A stretch of 64,000 nucleotides of DNA from Thiomargarita sp. (lineage in GTDB: Bacteria > Pseudomonadota > Gammaproteobacteria > Beggiatoales > Beggiatoaceae): NCBI GenBank assembly GCA_020721005.1, contig DYNP01000004.1, forward strand, positions 126,652 to 190,651, in the 5' to 3' direction. The number at the start of each line of letters is the position of its first letter. The first letter of the stretch is position 1. This document shows, piece after piece, positions 1-8,733 of this stretch. Both the position numbers and the translations under genes were made by a program. Under the pieces are notes generated by a model. That model was not told the origin of the DNA. It searched no databases and saw only the letters and a list, made by a program, of their open reading frames with translations.

Positions 1-1302
1 TATGCCGCTCAAGATGCTGATTTTACTCTACAATTACACCATGCACTGTGGGCTAAATTACACACTTTTCCCGCTTTACTAACCTTGCTGACTGAATTGG
101 AAATGCCTTTACTTCCAGTATTGATGCGCATGGAACGCCATGGAGTTTGCATAGAGACCAATCAATTACAAAACTACAGTGTGGAATTGGGGATCAGTTT
201 ACAACAATTGGCAGAGCAAGTCCAGCAATTGGCCGGCGAAAAATTTAATTTGAATTCCCCCAAACAATTGCAATACATTCTGTTTGATAAATTGCAACTG
301 CCCATTCAGAAAAAAACACCCAAAAAGGTGCCCTCCACGGATGTGGAAGTGTTAGAGGAACTGGCACAACATTACCCTCTGCCTCGATTAATTCTTGAAC
401 ATCGCAGCTTGAGTAAATTGCGCTCCACTTACACCGACAGCTTGCTGCAACAGGTCAATCCACATACTCAACGCATTCACACCAATTATCAACAAACCGT
501 GACCATTACCGGTCGCTTATCTTCCACTCACCCCAACCTACAAAACATTCCCATTCGCACTTCAGAAGGAAGACGCATTCGCCAAGCCTTTGTGGCTCCT
601 CCCCATCATTATTTGTTGGCAGCTGACTATTCTCAAATTGAATTGAGAATTATGGCCCATTTGTCTGAAGACCCTAGACTGTTGGCCGCTTTTAACTCCG
701 AACAAGACATTCATCAAGCCACAGCTGCTGAAGTATTTAAGGTCCCAGTTACCGAAGTGACTCCTGAGCAACGGCGCCATGCCAAAGCAGTCAATTTCGG
801 CTTGATTTATGGCATGCAAGCCTTTGGATTGGCGAAACAATTGGGTATCGAAGTTGGACAAGCGCAACATTATATCGATGACTATTTCCAACGTTATATT
901 GGGGTAAAAACCTATATGGAAACTATTCGGGAACAAGCTCGTCAACAAGGCTATGTGGAAACTTTATTTGGGCGACGCCTCTACCTGTCAGATATTCGCA
1001 GCTCATCTTCTCAACAGCGTCAATATGCGGAGAGAACGGCGATCAATGCTCCGATGCAAGGGACTGCCGCGGACATTATCAAGCGGGCTATGATCTCGGT
1101 GGACCGTTGGATACAACAAGAAACCGCTGGCGAAGTGCGCATGTTGATGCAAGTACACGATGAATTGGTGTTTGAAGTCGCAGAATCTAAAGTTGAACAG
1201 GCGAAGTCCATGATTCGAGAATTGATGAGTCAAGCGGCCACTTTAAAAGTGCCCTTGACTGTAGAAATTGGGACTGGTCGACATTGGGATGAGGCCCATT
1301 GA
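1..1302 (+). CDS. polA: DNA polymerase I, C-terminal part (5' end outside window)
   Basis: This is the family A DNA polymerase that fills gaps in repair and replaces Okazaki primers. The reading frame is open from base 1, so the gene starts before the window and 433 residues are visible; a TTG at base 85 is not a real start. The polymerase motifs are clear: motif A ([20 protein letters not shown]), motif B ([19 protein letters not shown]) and motif C (VHDELVFEV). The visible part starts in the linker between the 3'-5' exonuclease domain and the thumb, so I cannot tell whether the exonuclease site is intact. The protein ends in the usual way soon after motif C. No terminator is obvious; a MITE-like element starts about 50 bp downstream. 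Confidence 0.96.
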   Translation, partial: YAAQDADFTLQLHHALWAKLHTFPALLTLLTELEMPLLPVLMRMERHGVCIETNQLQNYSVELGISLQQLAEQVQQLAGEKFNLNSPKQLQYILFDKLQLPIQKKTPKKVPSTDVEVLEELAQHYPLPRLILEHRSLSKLRSTYTDSLLQQVNPHTQRIHTNYQQTVTITGRLSSTHPNLQNIPIRTSEGRRIRQAFVAPPHHYLLAADYSQIELRIMAHLSEDPRLLAAFNSEQDIHQATAAEVFKVPVTEVTPEQRRHAKAVNFGLIYGMQAFGLAKQLGIEVGQAQHYIDDYFQRYIGVKTYMETIREQARQQGYVETLFGRRLYLSDIRSSSSQQRQYAERTAINAPMQGTAADIIKRAMISVDRWIQQETAGEVRMLMQVHDELVFEVAESKVEQAKSMIRELMSQAATLKVPLTVEIGTGRHWDEAH

Positions 1303-1349
1303 GTCATTAAATATGACCAAAGACCGCAACAAGTAACCCGGCAAACTAC

Positions 1350-1650
1350 TAGACCTCTTGCAAAAGTATGCAATCATGAAAAAATGAGAATTGCCCCTCA
1401 GTTAAGATAGTTGGAGTGGAGGCTTTAGCCGGTAGATTGGAGTAGAGGCTTTAACCGGTTAGCCGTAGGCATCACCCCACATATACAAATTACAGTAGTC
1501 TACCGCCGGCCGGCTAAAGCCTCCACTCCAAGGTACCAGCTAAAGCCTCTACTCCAAGGTACCGGCTAAAGCCTCTACTCTAAAAGGGATTTCCCTTTTA
1601 TTTTTTCATATCTCATTTTTATCGCATCATTTACTTTTGCAAGAGACCTA
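1350..1650. mobile_element. MITE-like element with 19-bp terminal inverted repeats
   Basis: The 300-bp segment is bounded by near-perfect inverted ends: TAGACCTCTTGCAAAAGTA on the left and, read from the right end inward, TAGGTCTCTTGCAAAAGTA. It encodes nothing. Inside lie a 95-bp palindrome (1437-1531) and two short direct copies of a GCTAAAGCCTCTACTCC motif. About 66 bp at the right end (1585-1650) recur at 29227-29292, next to a second copy of the internal palindrome. Ends of this type (pyrimidine-rich, then TTGCAAAA) suit IS5-family elements, and a scrap of an IS5-type transposase lies at 28569-28742. Together these suggest a non-autonomous element once moved by such a transposase. The mobilisation is inferred; the inverted ends are seen. 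Confidence 0.7.
1437..1531 (-). repeat. 95-bp palindromic core, copy 1
   Basis: The arms are TTGGAGTAGAGGCTTTAACC and its near complement ending GGCTAAAGCCTCCACTCCAA, so the transcript would fold into a long hairpin. Read on the minus strand, the whole 95 bp aligns with 28789-28881 and 54663-54759, including the less symmetric centre (AATTTGT..ATGTG.GG.GATGC). This is one of three copies in the window. Confidence 0.8.
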
Positions 1651-1674
1651 TTGGATAAATTGACGAGAGAAAAC

Positions 1675-2460
1675 TCACAGCCGAGTAAAACGCAATTCAA
1701 TGCGCCGTCTTTGCGGATTCTCAACCCGATCCTTCTCGGTTGACAAACTGCCATCTGGCAAAATCAATTGAGCGGCAGAATACACTCTTAACTTAATTCC
1801 TTCTGGCAAACCAAGATTTTTTAAGAATAGGGCCACTGCCAAGGCCCGCATCAAACCCAAATCGGCATTAGAACCATACTTCAAAGTCTCCAAACTGGTC
1901 TGTTCCCCTTTCATCACATCTTCCAATTTTTCATCCAAATTACTGCGAACACTGTTGGTAGGTTGCCCATCGGTGTGTCCAATGATTTCAACAATATCCA
2001 CCCCATAATCTTGAAAAATCTTCCTTAAATTGGGCATTTGTTCAGTCAGCAACTTCTTAAATGAATCGGACAAAGTGGCTTTACCAGTCTCAAAACTATA
2101 GCCCTTGGTCTCCTCCAAGGTAATAATAGGAGGTTTATCCATTTTAAATTGTCGACGTTGACATCGTTCCAGCTCAACTTGACAACGACTGGCTTGTTTA
2201 AACTGTTCCTCAGACTTGCTCAATTTCTGTTCATAATCAGTTCGTTGCAGAATAATTTGTCTACGCAAATCCTGTTCCACATTCTCCAAATCCAGTCGAC
2301 ATACTTTTAACTCTGCTGGACATTGTGCAGAAACACTGTGTTGGAGAAAAAATAGGCGTTCTACAAACCATAAGATTAGAAATAGCATCAAGGTAGCCAA
2401 AATCATATCGGCCACCCCAGGCCAAAAGTTAAACTCAAAAGCCTTGCGTCTATTCGACAT
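1675..2460 (-). CDS. OmpA/MotB-like stator protein (ZorB-like)
   Basis: This 261-residue protein has one N-terminal membrane segment (about residues 14-38) carrying an intramembrane aspartate at D18, in GVADMILATLM. That is the position of the proton-binding Asp in MotB, ExbD and ZorB. A coiled coil follows (about 50-95), then an OmpA-like peptidoglycan-binding domain (about 130-261) with IIGHTDGQPT and a C-terminal RRRIELRF. Family knowledge: such proteins pair with a MotA/TolQ/ExbB subunit to form a peptidoglycan-anchored ion-driven motor. That partner is encoded just upstream, 9 bp away on the same strand. The partner's long coiled-coil tail makes ZorB a closer analogue than flagellar MotB; no flagellar genes are present. 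Confidence 0.8.
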   Translation of the reverse strand: MSNRRKAFEFNFWPGVADMILATLMLFLILWFVERLFFLQHSVSAQCPAELKVCRLDLENVEQDLRRQIILQRTDYEQKLSKSEEQFKQASRCQVELERCQRRQFKMDKPPIITLEETKGYSFETGKATLSDSFKKLLTEQMPNLRKIFQDYGVDIVEIIGHTDGQPTNSVRSNLDEKLEDVMKGEQTSLETLKYGSNADLGLMRALAVALFLKNLGLPEGIKLRVYSAAQLILPDGSLSTEKDRVENPQRRRIELRFTRL

Positions 2461-2469
2461 AACAAATTC

Positions 2470-4104
2470 CTATGATTTTAACCACCACGATCGTTTGGGT
2501 TTTTGCAGTTGGCTAAGGGTATCTCGCATATCTTCCAAAATGTGAATTAATTGGGAAACCTCTTGGGAATATTCTTTTTTGGGCAAATTACTCAATTGCG
2601 CTTCAATTCTCCTTAAGGTATCAGTGTGCTCCAATTTTTCCAAAAGAGCTTGTTGATCAACGGCAACTTGCTGCAAAAATGCTTGTTGTTTACTTTCCAA
2701 TTGCTGGCTTAATTTTTCGGTCTGCACATCCAATCGTTTGCCAAAAGTGTACAAAGCCATTTCATCCAATTTGGGTAACAATTGTTGGGAATGCTGATTA
2801 ACAGTTTGAATGAACAAATTGAGCCGATCGGTGGCCATTTGGATCACATGAATAGAGGTGGCCAATTTGTCAATGGCTTGTTCAAAATGGACAGTGTAAG
2901 CCATTTGTTGTTGGGTAAGCGCAGTGATCAGAGGAGGAAATTGATCAAGGGTGGAGAGGCTGTGTTTGGCCAGTCCATCCAAAGTGTGTTTAAATTGTTG
3001 ACTGTGTTGTTCAAGAGTCTCAGTGACCAGTTGAGTTTGTCGTTGAACACTTTGATTGATTTCATCGAGATAAGTCTCTAATTTTTGCTGAGAGTGTATA
3101 AAAGTAGTTTGAGTCAAAACTGTACTGTTATGATACTGACGATTTTGTTCCAGTAGTTCTGCTTGTTGTGCTGAGGAGTGGGCCAGTTGCTCTAACAAGT
3201 GTTCGTAACGGGTTTGAATGTGTCCAACCGTGTCTCCCAATCGTTGAACTGCTTGAAAAAATGGGGAATTTTGGGCAGTGACTTCTCCAAAGAGCTGAGT
3301 GGTGTTGTGAATTTCTTGGGCAAATTCGTTGAGATCTTCTGCCAATTCACAACCGGCGCTGAGGTGAGTTTTTACTTCTTGAGACAGGGTTTGGAATTGT
3401 TGAGCGGCGTTGGAAAGGGCATTTTCAATTTCACTGACTCGATTGGGAGCAATGAAGAGGGGAATGAGTAGGGTTTGGGTGACTTGATCCAGTTGTTGAA
3501 AAAAACTTTCCCGAATGGGGTTGACCAGTAGAAAACGGAAAAATAGCAAAAATACGGTGCTAGTAATGCCGGCCAGACTGGCTAAAAAGGCATATTGGAA
3601 ACCGTTATAGATATTGCTGATCACTTGTTCAAATTCTTTGGGATCATTGTAGGTTAGGGTATTAAGCCCACTGCTGGTGAGAATGTCTTTAAATGCCCAA
3701 AAAGTGCCGGCCAGACCAATGATGAGCAATACGGCAATGGCAAAGTTGATCAGTTGATGTTTGAGTTCAGCTTCTTTTTTGGAAAGGGTGAGGTTGGAAA
3801 GTTCCCCAATGTCAGGGACAATTCGTCGTACCATGAGATCTGCAACTAATTTGGAGCGTTCATAAACGAGAGTGTGACTTAACTCATTGTTTTGCATAAG
3901 TAAGTTGTAGATGCGATCACGGATGGCTTCTGGATTGGGACTGCCATGAATCCAGTCTTCAAATACTTTTTTCAAAAGGGTCAGATGTTTGGTTTCGTTA
4001 ATGAAATCCCATCTGGTCAGAAGTAATGAGAAAAAGGCAGTTGTGAACAGAATGCCGATGATGATCAGGCTGAGCATGACCGGCTGAATAAATTCGGTAA
4101 TCAT
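2470..4104 (-). CDS. MotA/TolQ/ExbB-like channel protein with long coiled-coil tail (ZorA-like)
   Basis: The 544-residue protein has an N-terminal membrane helix (about 9-29) and two further membrane segments (about 117-140 and 172-195) around a cytoplasmic loop, as in the MotA/TolQ/ExbB channel fold. From about residue 230 the protein is almost entirely predicted coiled coil, rich in Gln and Leu, to a basic C-terminus (KPKRSWWLKS). A long helical tail is the hallmark of ZorA, the channel subunit of Zorya defence motors, although tailed MotA-like proteins also occur outside defence. The MotB-like partner starts 9 bp downstream. No ZorC, ZorD helicase or ZorE nuclease is nearby. I take the pair as an ion-driven envelope motor of unknown output. 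Confidence 0.75.
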   Translation of the reverse strand: MITEFIQPVMLSLIIIGILFTTAFFSLLLTRWDFINETKHLTLLKKVFEDWIHGSPNPEAIRDRIYNLLMQNNELSHTLVYERSKLVADLMVRRIVPDIGELSNLTLSKKEAELKHQLINFAIAVLLIIGLAGTFWAFKDILTSSGLNTLTYNDPKEFEQVISNIYNGFQYAFLASLAGITSTVFLLFFRFLLVNPIRESFFQQLDQVTQTLLIPLFIAPNRVSEIENALSNAAQQFQTLSQEVKTHLSAGCELAEDLNEFAQEIHNTTQLFGEVTAQNSPFFQAVQRLGDTVGHIQTRYEHLLEQLAHSSAQQAELLEQNRQYHNSTVLTQTTFIHSQQKLETYLDEINQSVQRQTQLVTETLEQHSQQFKHTLDGLAKHSLSTLDQFPPLITALTQQQMAYTVHFEQAIDKLATSIHVIQMATDRLNLFIQTVNQHSQQLLPKLDEMALYTFGKRLDVQTEKLSQQLESKQQAFLQQVAVDQQALLEKLEHTDTLRRIEAQLSNLPKKEYSQEVSQLIHILEDMRDTLSQLQKPKRSWWLKS

Positions 4105-4422
4105 GATTGCATTCCACAGTGATAAACCATTTTTTGATTTCTTCCAAGGTCAAGGGAAGTGAAAAATGGCAATTCCTCCTTGATAGACAGGGGGGAGTTG
4201 GGGGCGCAGTTATTTAACCTGAGTTCGATATAAGAAACTCTATGTTGTTGAATAAACAGTTTTAATTCGCAGACCTGCTGGGTTTTTGAAACCTGGCAGG
4301 TTTTTTAATGATAAGTTGAAGTGTCAAGTTGCGGTTTGGCAGTTTAGATTCCAGTTGAGGACTTACAGTCTTGTTAGGACTGTAAGTTTGTTTGGATATC
4401 ACAGTATTATATTGAACTTGGA
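4105..4422. other. Intergenic stretch with two hairpins
   Basis: There is no credible gene here. The stretch holds a hairpin followed by a T-run at 4272-4306 (+ orientation) and a second inverted repeat at about 4358-4389 (CTTACAGTC / GACTGTAAG). Both flanking genes lie on the minus strand, so the + oriented T-run does not end either of them. Confidence 0.6.
4272..4302 (+). repeat. 31-bp dispersed hairpin, copy A
   Basis: GACCTGCTGGGTTT and GAAACCTGGCAGGT pair around a 2-base loop, then a T-run follows. A diverged copy lies at 34571-34601 on the other strand. It looks like a terminator on the plus strand, but no plus-strand gene precedes it, so I list it as a small dispersed palindrome. Confidence 0.5.
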
Positions 4423-4638
4423 TTATTTACTGATTTGTTTTTCACATTCCTCGATTAATAGATCCAAAGATTTGACAGCAGTTTTGGCTTCTGCTTTCAA
4501 TTCTTTGAGGAATTCGGCTTCACTTTTGGAGACTTTACCATCTTCAAAGATGGATTCTCGTAGGATCTTGACTTCCTTTTCACTGATGTGTCCATCTGCC
4601 AAAGCGAATGCTTTTGCGGTTTTGCGCCAGTCTGCCAT
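4423..4638 (-). CDS. Small TerB-like helical protein
   Basis: This 71-residue, highly charged, all-helical protein has two related acidic turns, ADGHISEKE and EDGKVSKSE, each followed by a helix. The DGxxxxxE pattern is typical of TerB-like domains, known from tellurite-resistance clusters and thought to bind metal or sense something at the membrane. It has no signal peptide or membrane segment. It lies on the same strand, about 320 bp upstream of the MotA/ExbB-like gene, and could work with that pair, but the gap makes a shared transcript uncertain. The assignment rests on the short motif pattern only. Confidence 0.5.
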   Translation of the reverse strand: MADWRKTAKAFALADGHISEKEVKILRESIFEDGKVSKSEAEFLKELKAEAKTAVKSLDLLIEECEKQISK

Positions 4639-4773
4639 AAATGTTTCCTTGTGTAAGTGAATGTGGGTGATAAAAAAGACTAAAGTCAGTGGGTTGGGGT
4701 TTAACCGGGTAAGTGTGAGCAGTAAAAAAAGGGTTGAGAACGAATTTTCCTAAGATGTAGCAAGGTTCTCAGG

Positions 4774-5355
4774 TTATTTCAGGGTAATGAAATTACGTAA
4801 TAGGGCATGTCCAAATTCGGTCAAGATGGATTCAGGGTGAAATTGCACCCCTTCTATAGGAAAGGATTTGTGTTGGATGCCCATAATTTCATCGAGTTCT
4901 CCAGTTGGAGTTTGGGTCCAAGCGGTGATGGTCAAACAATCGGGCAGAGTGGTTTTGTCAATGACTAGAGAGTGGTAACGGGTGGCGACGAAAGGATTGG
5001 GTAAGCCATTGAATACTCCCGAATTGTTGTGGTAAATGGGAGAGGTTTTTCCGTGCATCACGGTATGGGCCCGGACAATGTGGCCGCCAAAGGCTTGGCC
5101 AATGCTTTGGTGACCCAAACAGACGCCCAGAATTGGCAATTGCCCAGCAAAGTTTTGAATCAGGGGAACGGAAATACCTGCTTCGTTAGGGGTACAAGGA
5201 CCTGGAGAAATAACTATTTGGGAGGGGGCAAGTTGGGCAATTTCTGGCAGGGTAATTTGGTCATTTCGGTAAATTTGCACTTCAATTCCTAATTCTCCCA
5301 GGTATTGGACTAAATTATAGGTGAAAGAGTCGTAATTATCAATCATCAGTAGCAT
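4774..5355 (-). CDS. trpG: Anthranilate synthase component II (glutamine amidotransferase)
   Basis: The protein releases ammonia from glutamine for TrpE in the first committed step of tryptophan synthesis. It is a class I amidotransferase of 193 residues, the usual length for stand-alone TrpG/PabA. The catalytic triad is visible as C79 (LGVCLGHQ), H173 and E175 (QFHPES). I place the start at the ATG at 5355, which gives [17 protein letters not shown] longer frame reaching 5436 only adds sequence that overlaps trpE. The start lies 2 bp after the trpE stop, so the two are translationally coupled. The same protein may also serve as PabA for folate synthesis. Confidence 0.94.
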   Translation of the reverse strand: MLLMIDNYDSFTYNLVQYLGELGIEVQIYRNDQITLPEIAQLAPSQIVISPGPCTPNEAGISVPLIQNFAGQLPILGVCLGHQSIGQAFGGHIVRAHTVMHGKTSPIYHNNSGVFNGLPNPFVATRYHSLVIDKTTLPDCLTITAWTQTPTGELDEIMGIQHKSFPIEGVQFHPESILTEFGHALLRNFITLK

Positions 5356-5357
5356 AA

Positions 5358-6839
5358 TCAGTTTCCTACGAGTCCTTGAGCAGCCATGGCCACTGCTTTG
5401 AATAGGGCGCGCCCTTTGTTCATGGTCTCTGCCCATTCAAGGGCAGGGATTGAGTCGGCTACAATACCGGCCCCCACTTGGATGTGCAGTTGTTGTTGTT
5501 TGATGACTGCAGTGCGAATGGCAATGGCCAGGTCCATTTGTCCATCCCAGGTTAAATAGCCGACTGCACCTCCATAGATGCCGCGTCGAATGGGCTCTAG
5601 TTCGTGAATGATTTCCATGGCACGAATTTTAGGGGCCCCACTTAGGGTGCCGGCGGGAAAGGTGGCGCGTAAGACGTCCAAGGCTGTGAGTTTGGGTTTT
5701 AGGTGTCCTGTGACATTGGAGACAATGTGCATGACATGGGAATAGCGTTCGATAATCATTTTTTCGGTTAGTTTGACGCTGCCAATTTCGGCGACGCGAC
5801 CTACATCGTTTCTGCCAAGGTCGATGAGCATGAGGTGTTCAGCGCATTCTTTGGGATCGGCAAGTAATTCTTGTTCTAAGGCTAGGTCGGAGGCTTCATC
5901 TTGGCCACGGGGTCGGGTGCCAGCAATGGGTCGCACGGTAACACATTGATTGTCAAGACGAGTTAATATTTCCGGGGAAGAGCCCACGATATGGAATTCG
6001 TCCAGATTTAGGTAATAGAGGTAGGGAGAGGGATTGAGATGGCGCAATGCGCGGTAAACATGTAGAGGTTGTTCTTGGCAGGGAATGGATAGCCGTTGGG
6101 ACAGGACAACTTGCATGACATCGCCAGCGAGAATGTATTGTTTGATTTTGGCAACGGCTTGTTCAAAATCGGGTTGTTTAAAAGCGGTGGTAAAGTCAGA
6201 TTCTTGAACTTGGCGAGGGGCAGGTTGATCCATTGGGACCGGCAATGGATTGCGCAGTTGTTGTACCAGTTGGTCAAGGCGATGTTGGGCTTGATTTAAG
6301 CCATTGGCATCTTGGGGATCGAAGTGAACGATAAGGTACAGGCTGCCGGTCAGGTTGTCAAATACCATGACTTCCTCAGAGACCATGAGCAGGATGTCTG
6401 GGGTGTCTAGGGGATCGGTGGTTTGTGGGTGGGCTAGACGGGGTTCTATGTAACCGATGGTATCATAGGCAAAATAGCCTACCAGTCCCCCGGTAAAACG
6501 AGGCAAATTGGGAACTGGGGAGACTTGAAATTGTTGTTGGAAGTGGGCTAACCAGGCCAAAGGGTCTGGATGGTCAAATTGTTCTTTTAGTTGACCGTGA
6601 TCGGAGAGTTGAATGTGGTGATTTTTGATGCGAATGACGGTTTTCGCGGGCAGACCAATAATGGAGTAGCGTCCCCATTTTTCACCTCCTTGAACGGATT
6701 CAAATAGGTAGGTGTAAGGGGCATTGGCCAGTTTTAGATAGGCACTGAGTGGAGTATCTAAATCGGCGAGAACTTTTCGTGACAGTGGAATTCTGTGGTA
6801 AGTAGTGGCTTTCGAGTGAGAGTGGAGTTCAGCTGTCAT
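5358..6839 (-). CDS. trpE: Anthranilate synthase component I
   Basis: The enzyme converts chorismate and ammonia to anthranilate and is the classic target of tryptophan feedback inhibition. The 493 residues comprise an N-terminal regulatory region and a C-terminal chorismate-binding domain with [48 protein letters not shown] and YGGAVGYL. The N-terminal [16 protein letters not shown] segment carries the LLES-like element (here LFES) of the Trp site. The gene is followed after 2 bp by trpG; other trp genes are not adjacent. I see no leader peptide or attenuator upstream. Confidence 0.95.
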   Translation of the reverse strand: MTAELHSHSKATTYHRIPLSRKVLADLDTPLSAYLKLANAPYTYLFESVQGGEKWGRYSIIGLPAKTVIRIKNHHIQLSDHGQLKEQFDHPDPLAWLAHFQQQFQVSPVPNLPRFTGGLVGYFAYDTIGYIEPRLAHPQTTDPLDTPDILLMVSEEVMVFDNLTGSLYLIVHFDPQDANGLNQAQHRLDQLVQQLRNPLPVPMDQPAPRQVQESDFTTAFKQPDFEQAVAKIKQYILAGDVMQVVLSQRLSIPCQEQPLHVYRALRHLNPSPYLYYLNLDEFHIVGSSPEILTRLDNQCVTVRPIAGTRPRGQDEASDLALEQELLADPKECAEHLMLIDLGRNDVGRVAEIGSVKLTEKMIIERYSHVMHIVSNVTGHLKPKLTALDVLRATFPAGTLSGAPKIRAMEIIHELEPIRRGIYGGAVGYLTWDGQMDLAIAIRTAVIKQQQLHIQVGAGIVADSIPALEWAETMNKGRALFKAVAMAAQGLVGN

Positions 6840-6982
6840 TGGTGTTTGCTGGCAAAGTGGTGAATGAGGAAATTGAGGTGAATTTGAGAAACCTCTGAAT
6901 TTTCATGCAAGCGGTGGGGTGATGGAGTGTCAAGTCACCGATGGGATTGTGATAGAAGTGATTTGAATTTGAGGAGATTTTC

Positions 6983-8710
6983 CTAGAATTGTCCTTGTAG
7001 ATTGATCATAAGGACTGTTTTGTGAAAATCATAGTTTTGGAGAGTGGATTCTCGGCGGGTGAATTGTAGGGCAGTGCCGACTTTGAGCCAATTGCGCAGA
7101 GGATAGTCTAGGCCTATTAGGTAGTCTTGGAGGTCATCTGAACGCATGGTATTGGCATAGTCTCGATTTGTCGTGGAGAAATCCAAAGTGGAAGTGATTG
7201 GCCAGCGGGTCCAAGAGTGGCGCCATTGTAGACCGATGGTATGGGTGATTTGATAGTCTCCAAAGCCAGTGGCATCCTCTACCAGACGGTGCGCAACTGC
7301 TTTCAAGCGGGAGTGGTCTCTAATGTACCAATAGAGTTCGTTTTCCCAATACTTGCCTGTAAAATCTCGTTTGTCAGAGGCTTCATAATCTCGTTTTTGA
7401 TATCCTATTTTCAGTTGGGCATTGATATGGGTCATCGTTTCCCATTGAATTCCCAAGCCATAGCTTTTCTGATTGCTATTGCCTGGAGATGAGAAGGATA
7501 AGTAGTCAGTGTTCAAGTAGGCCAATTCGGTTAAAAGATAGGTTTTTGGCCAAATTTGGTGAAAAAAGGTGCCAGTTATCAGAGAGTTATTTTTGTCGCC
7601 TAACAGTTCGGTGTGACCAAATTGGTCATATCGTTTTTTCTGGTGTTGGAAAGTGAGTTCAAGTTGGCCTTGGGCTTCTCGCCGCCCGTATAGCAAAGTT
7701 CCGCCACTGGACAGGGTGTGCCAACGATTGGGTTCTTCTCGATCTGGCCAATCAGTGGTGCCGCGAGCATCGTGACCTCCACTGTAATCAGCTTGTAGTT
7801 TGAATTTTAGGAAGCGGTGCAGTCGCCAATCGGCTGTTCCAAATAGGGTGAAGTCGGCATAGTTGTCATTGGCGCCACTGAAATAGACTGCGGTGTCAGC
7901 CGAAGCACCGAGAAGGTAAGTATTGCCTGATTGCTTTCTTTCCAAAACGAGTTTGGGAAGGGTGGAAAATATAAGGGAACTTTCTCCTTCCGAGGGTTCA
8001 TAACGGATATTGGAGTCTTGTTTCCAAGCAAAGGTGAATTGAGGGTAAGCGATAAAGGGACCCATGGGAATGCCCACTTTTTTATCCGCCGGTGGAACGG
8101 ACATGAGGGAGTTGCGTTGGCCAAGAAATTCGATTTGCACTTGGGGGTTTTCGGCCCAGGCATGGGCTTGCAGTTGTTCTGCAATCAGTTGTTCTAAGCT
8201 GCCCTTAGTGAGTCCCAACAGTTCCAGGGGACCAAGATAGGCGTGCATCAGGAGACCGTTTCGGATTGTGCCTCTGCTGGTCAATTCTGGGTGGCCAACC
8301 ACTTGAATTTCAAGCATGTCATTATCTTCAAAACGGTGAATGGAGATCCAGATTTGGGAACTTTCAGACAATTGCCAAAGGTGTTTAAGGCGTTGGGTAA
8401 GTTGAGAAACGGTGAGGTGGAGCGTGAAAATGGTTTCTGAGGGAACAGGGGTGTCGGCAGATGGGGTAGTAGTTTGCGAGTTTGGGGTTACTGAAGGAAT
8501 TTTGGGTAGAGTAAGTTGACCTTGTTTGTCAATTTGTAAGATCAATTTCTTTCCTTCTGCGATCTGAATGGCAATGATATCCCCCACCCTAAAATGGTAA
8601 TTAGGCATGGTCCTAAGATCATTCTCAAAGAAATATTGAATGGGGGCAGCTTTGACTGCGGTCAGTATTCCCAGTAACGTTCCTAAACACAACAGTTTGA
8701 TCTGCTTCAT
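6983..8710 (-). CDS. Outer-membrane beta-barrel protein with polysaccharide-export-like N-terminus
   Basis: The start at 8710 gives a clean signal peptide (MKQIKLLCLGTLLGILTAVKA) and a 575-residue precursor; the longer frame would overlap argH. Residues about 30-230 resemble the Poly_export/SLBB region of Wza-type proteins (FRVGDIIAIQIAEGKKLILQ, later TIRNGLLMHAYLGPLELLGL). Residues about 250-575 consist of alternating aromatic beta strands (for example YLLTELAYLNTDYLSF) and end in QGQF, a typical barrel C-terminus. Such fusions occur in exopolysaccharide export loci of Gram-negative bacteria, where the barrel is the outer-membrane outlet. No glycosyltransferase is adjacent, so the exported polymer is unknown. 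It runs downstream of argH with a 23-bp gap. Confidence 0.7.
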   Translation of the reverse strand: MKQIKLLCLGTLLGILTAVKAAPIQYFFENDLRTMPNYHFRVGDIIAIQIAEGKKLILQIDKQGQLTLPKIPSVTPNSQTTTPSADTPVPSETIFTLHLTVSQLTQRLKHLWQLSESSQIWISIHRFEDNDMLEIQVVGHPELTSRGTIRNGLLMHAYLGPLELLGLTKGSLEQLIAEQLQAHAWAENPQVQIEFLGQRNSLMSVPPADKKVGIPMGPFIAYPQFTFAWKQDSNIRYEPSEGESSLIFSTLPKLVLERKQSGNTYLLGASADTAVYFSGANDNYADFTLFGTADWRLHRFLKFKLQADYSGGHDARGTTDWPDREEPNRWHTLSSGGTLLYGRREAQGQLELTFQHQKKRYDQFGHTELLGDKNNSLITGTFFHQIWPKTYLLTELAYLNTDYLSFSSPGNSNQKSYGLGIQWETMTHINAQLKIGYQKRDYEASDKRDFTGKYWENELYWYIRDHSRLKAVAHRLVEDATGFGDYQITHTIGLQWRHSWTRWPITSTLDFSTTNRDYANTMRSDDLQDYLIGLDYPLRNWLKVGTALQFTRRESTLQNYDFHKTVLMINLQGQF

Positions 8711-8733
8711 GAATATCCCTGTTTGTTGCAAAG

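Noticed and set aside
1675-4104. Complete Zorya defence system
   Set aside because: No ZorC, ZorD or ZorE homologue is seen in the neighbourhood; only the motor-like pair is present.
4272-4306. Terminator for the MotA-like or TerB-like gene
   Set aside because: The T-run is on the plus strand, whereas both genes are on the minus strand.
5356-5436. Upstream extension of trpG
   Set aside because: It lies inside trpE and is not conserved; the ATG at 5355 gives the family N-terminus.
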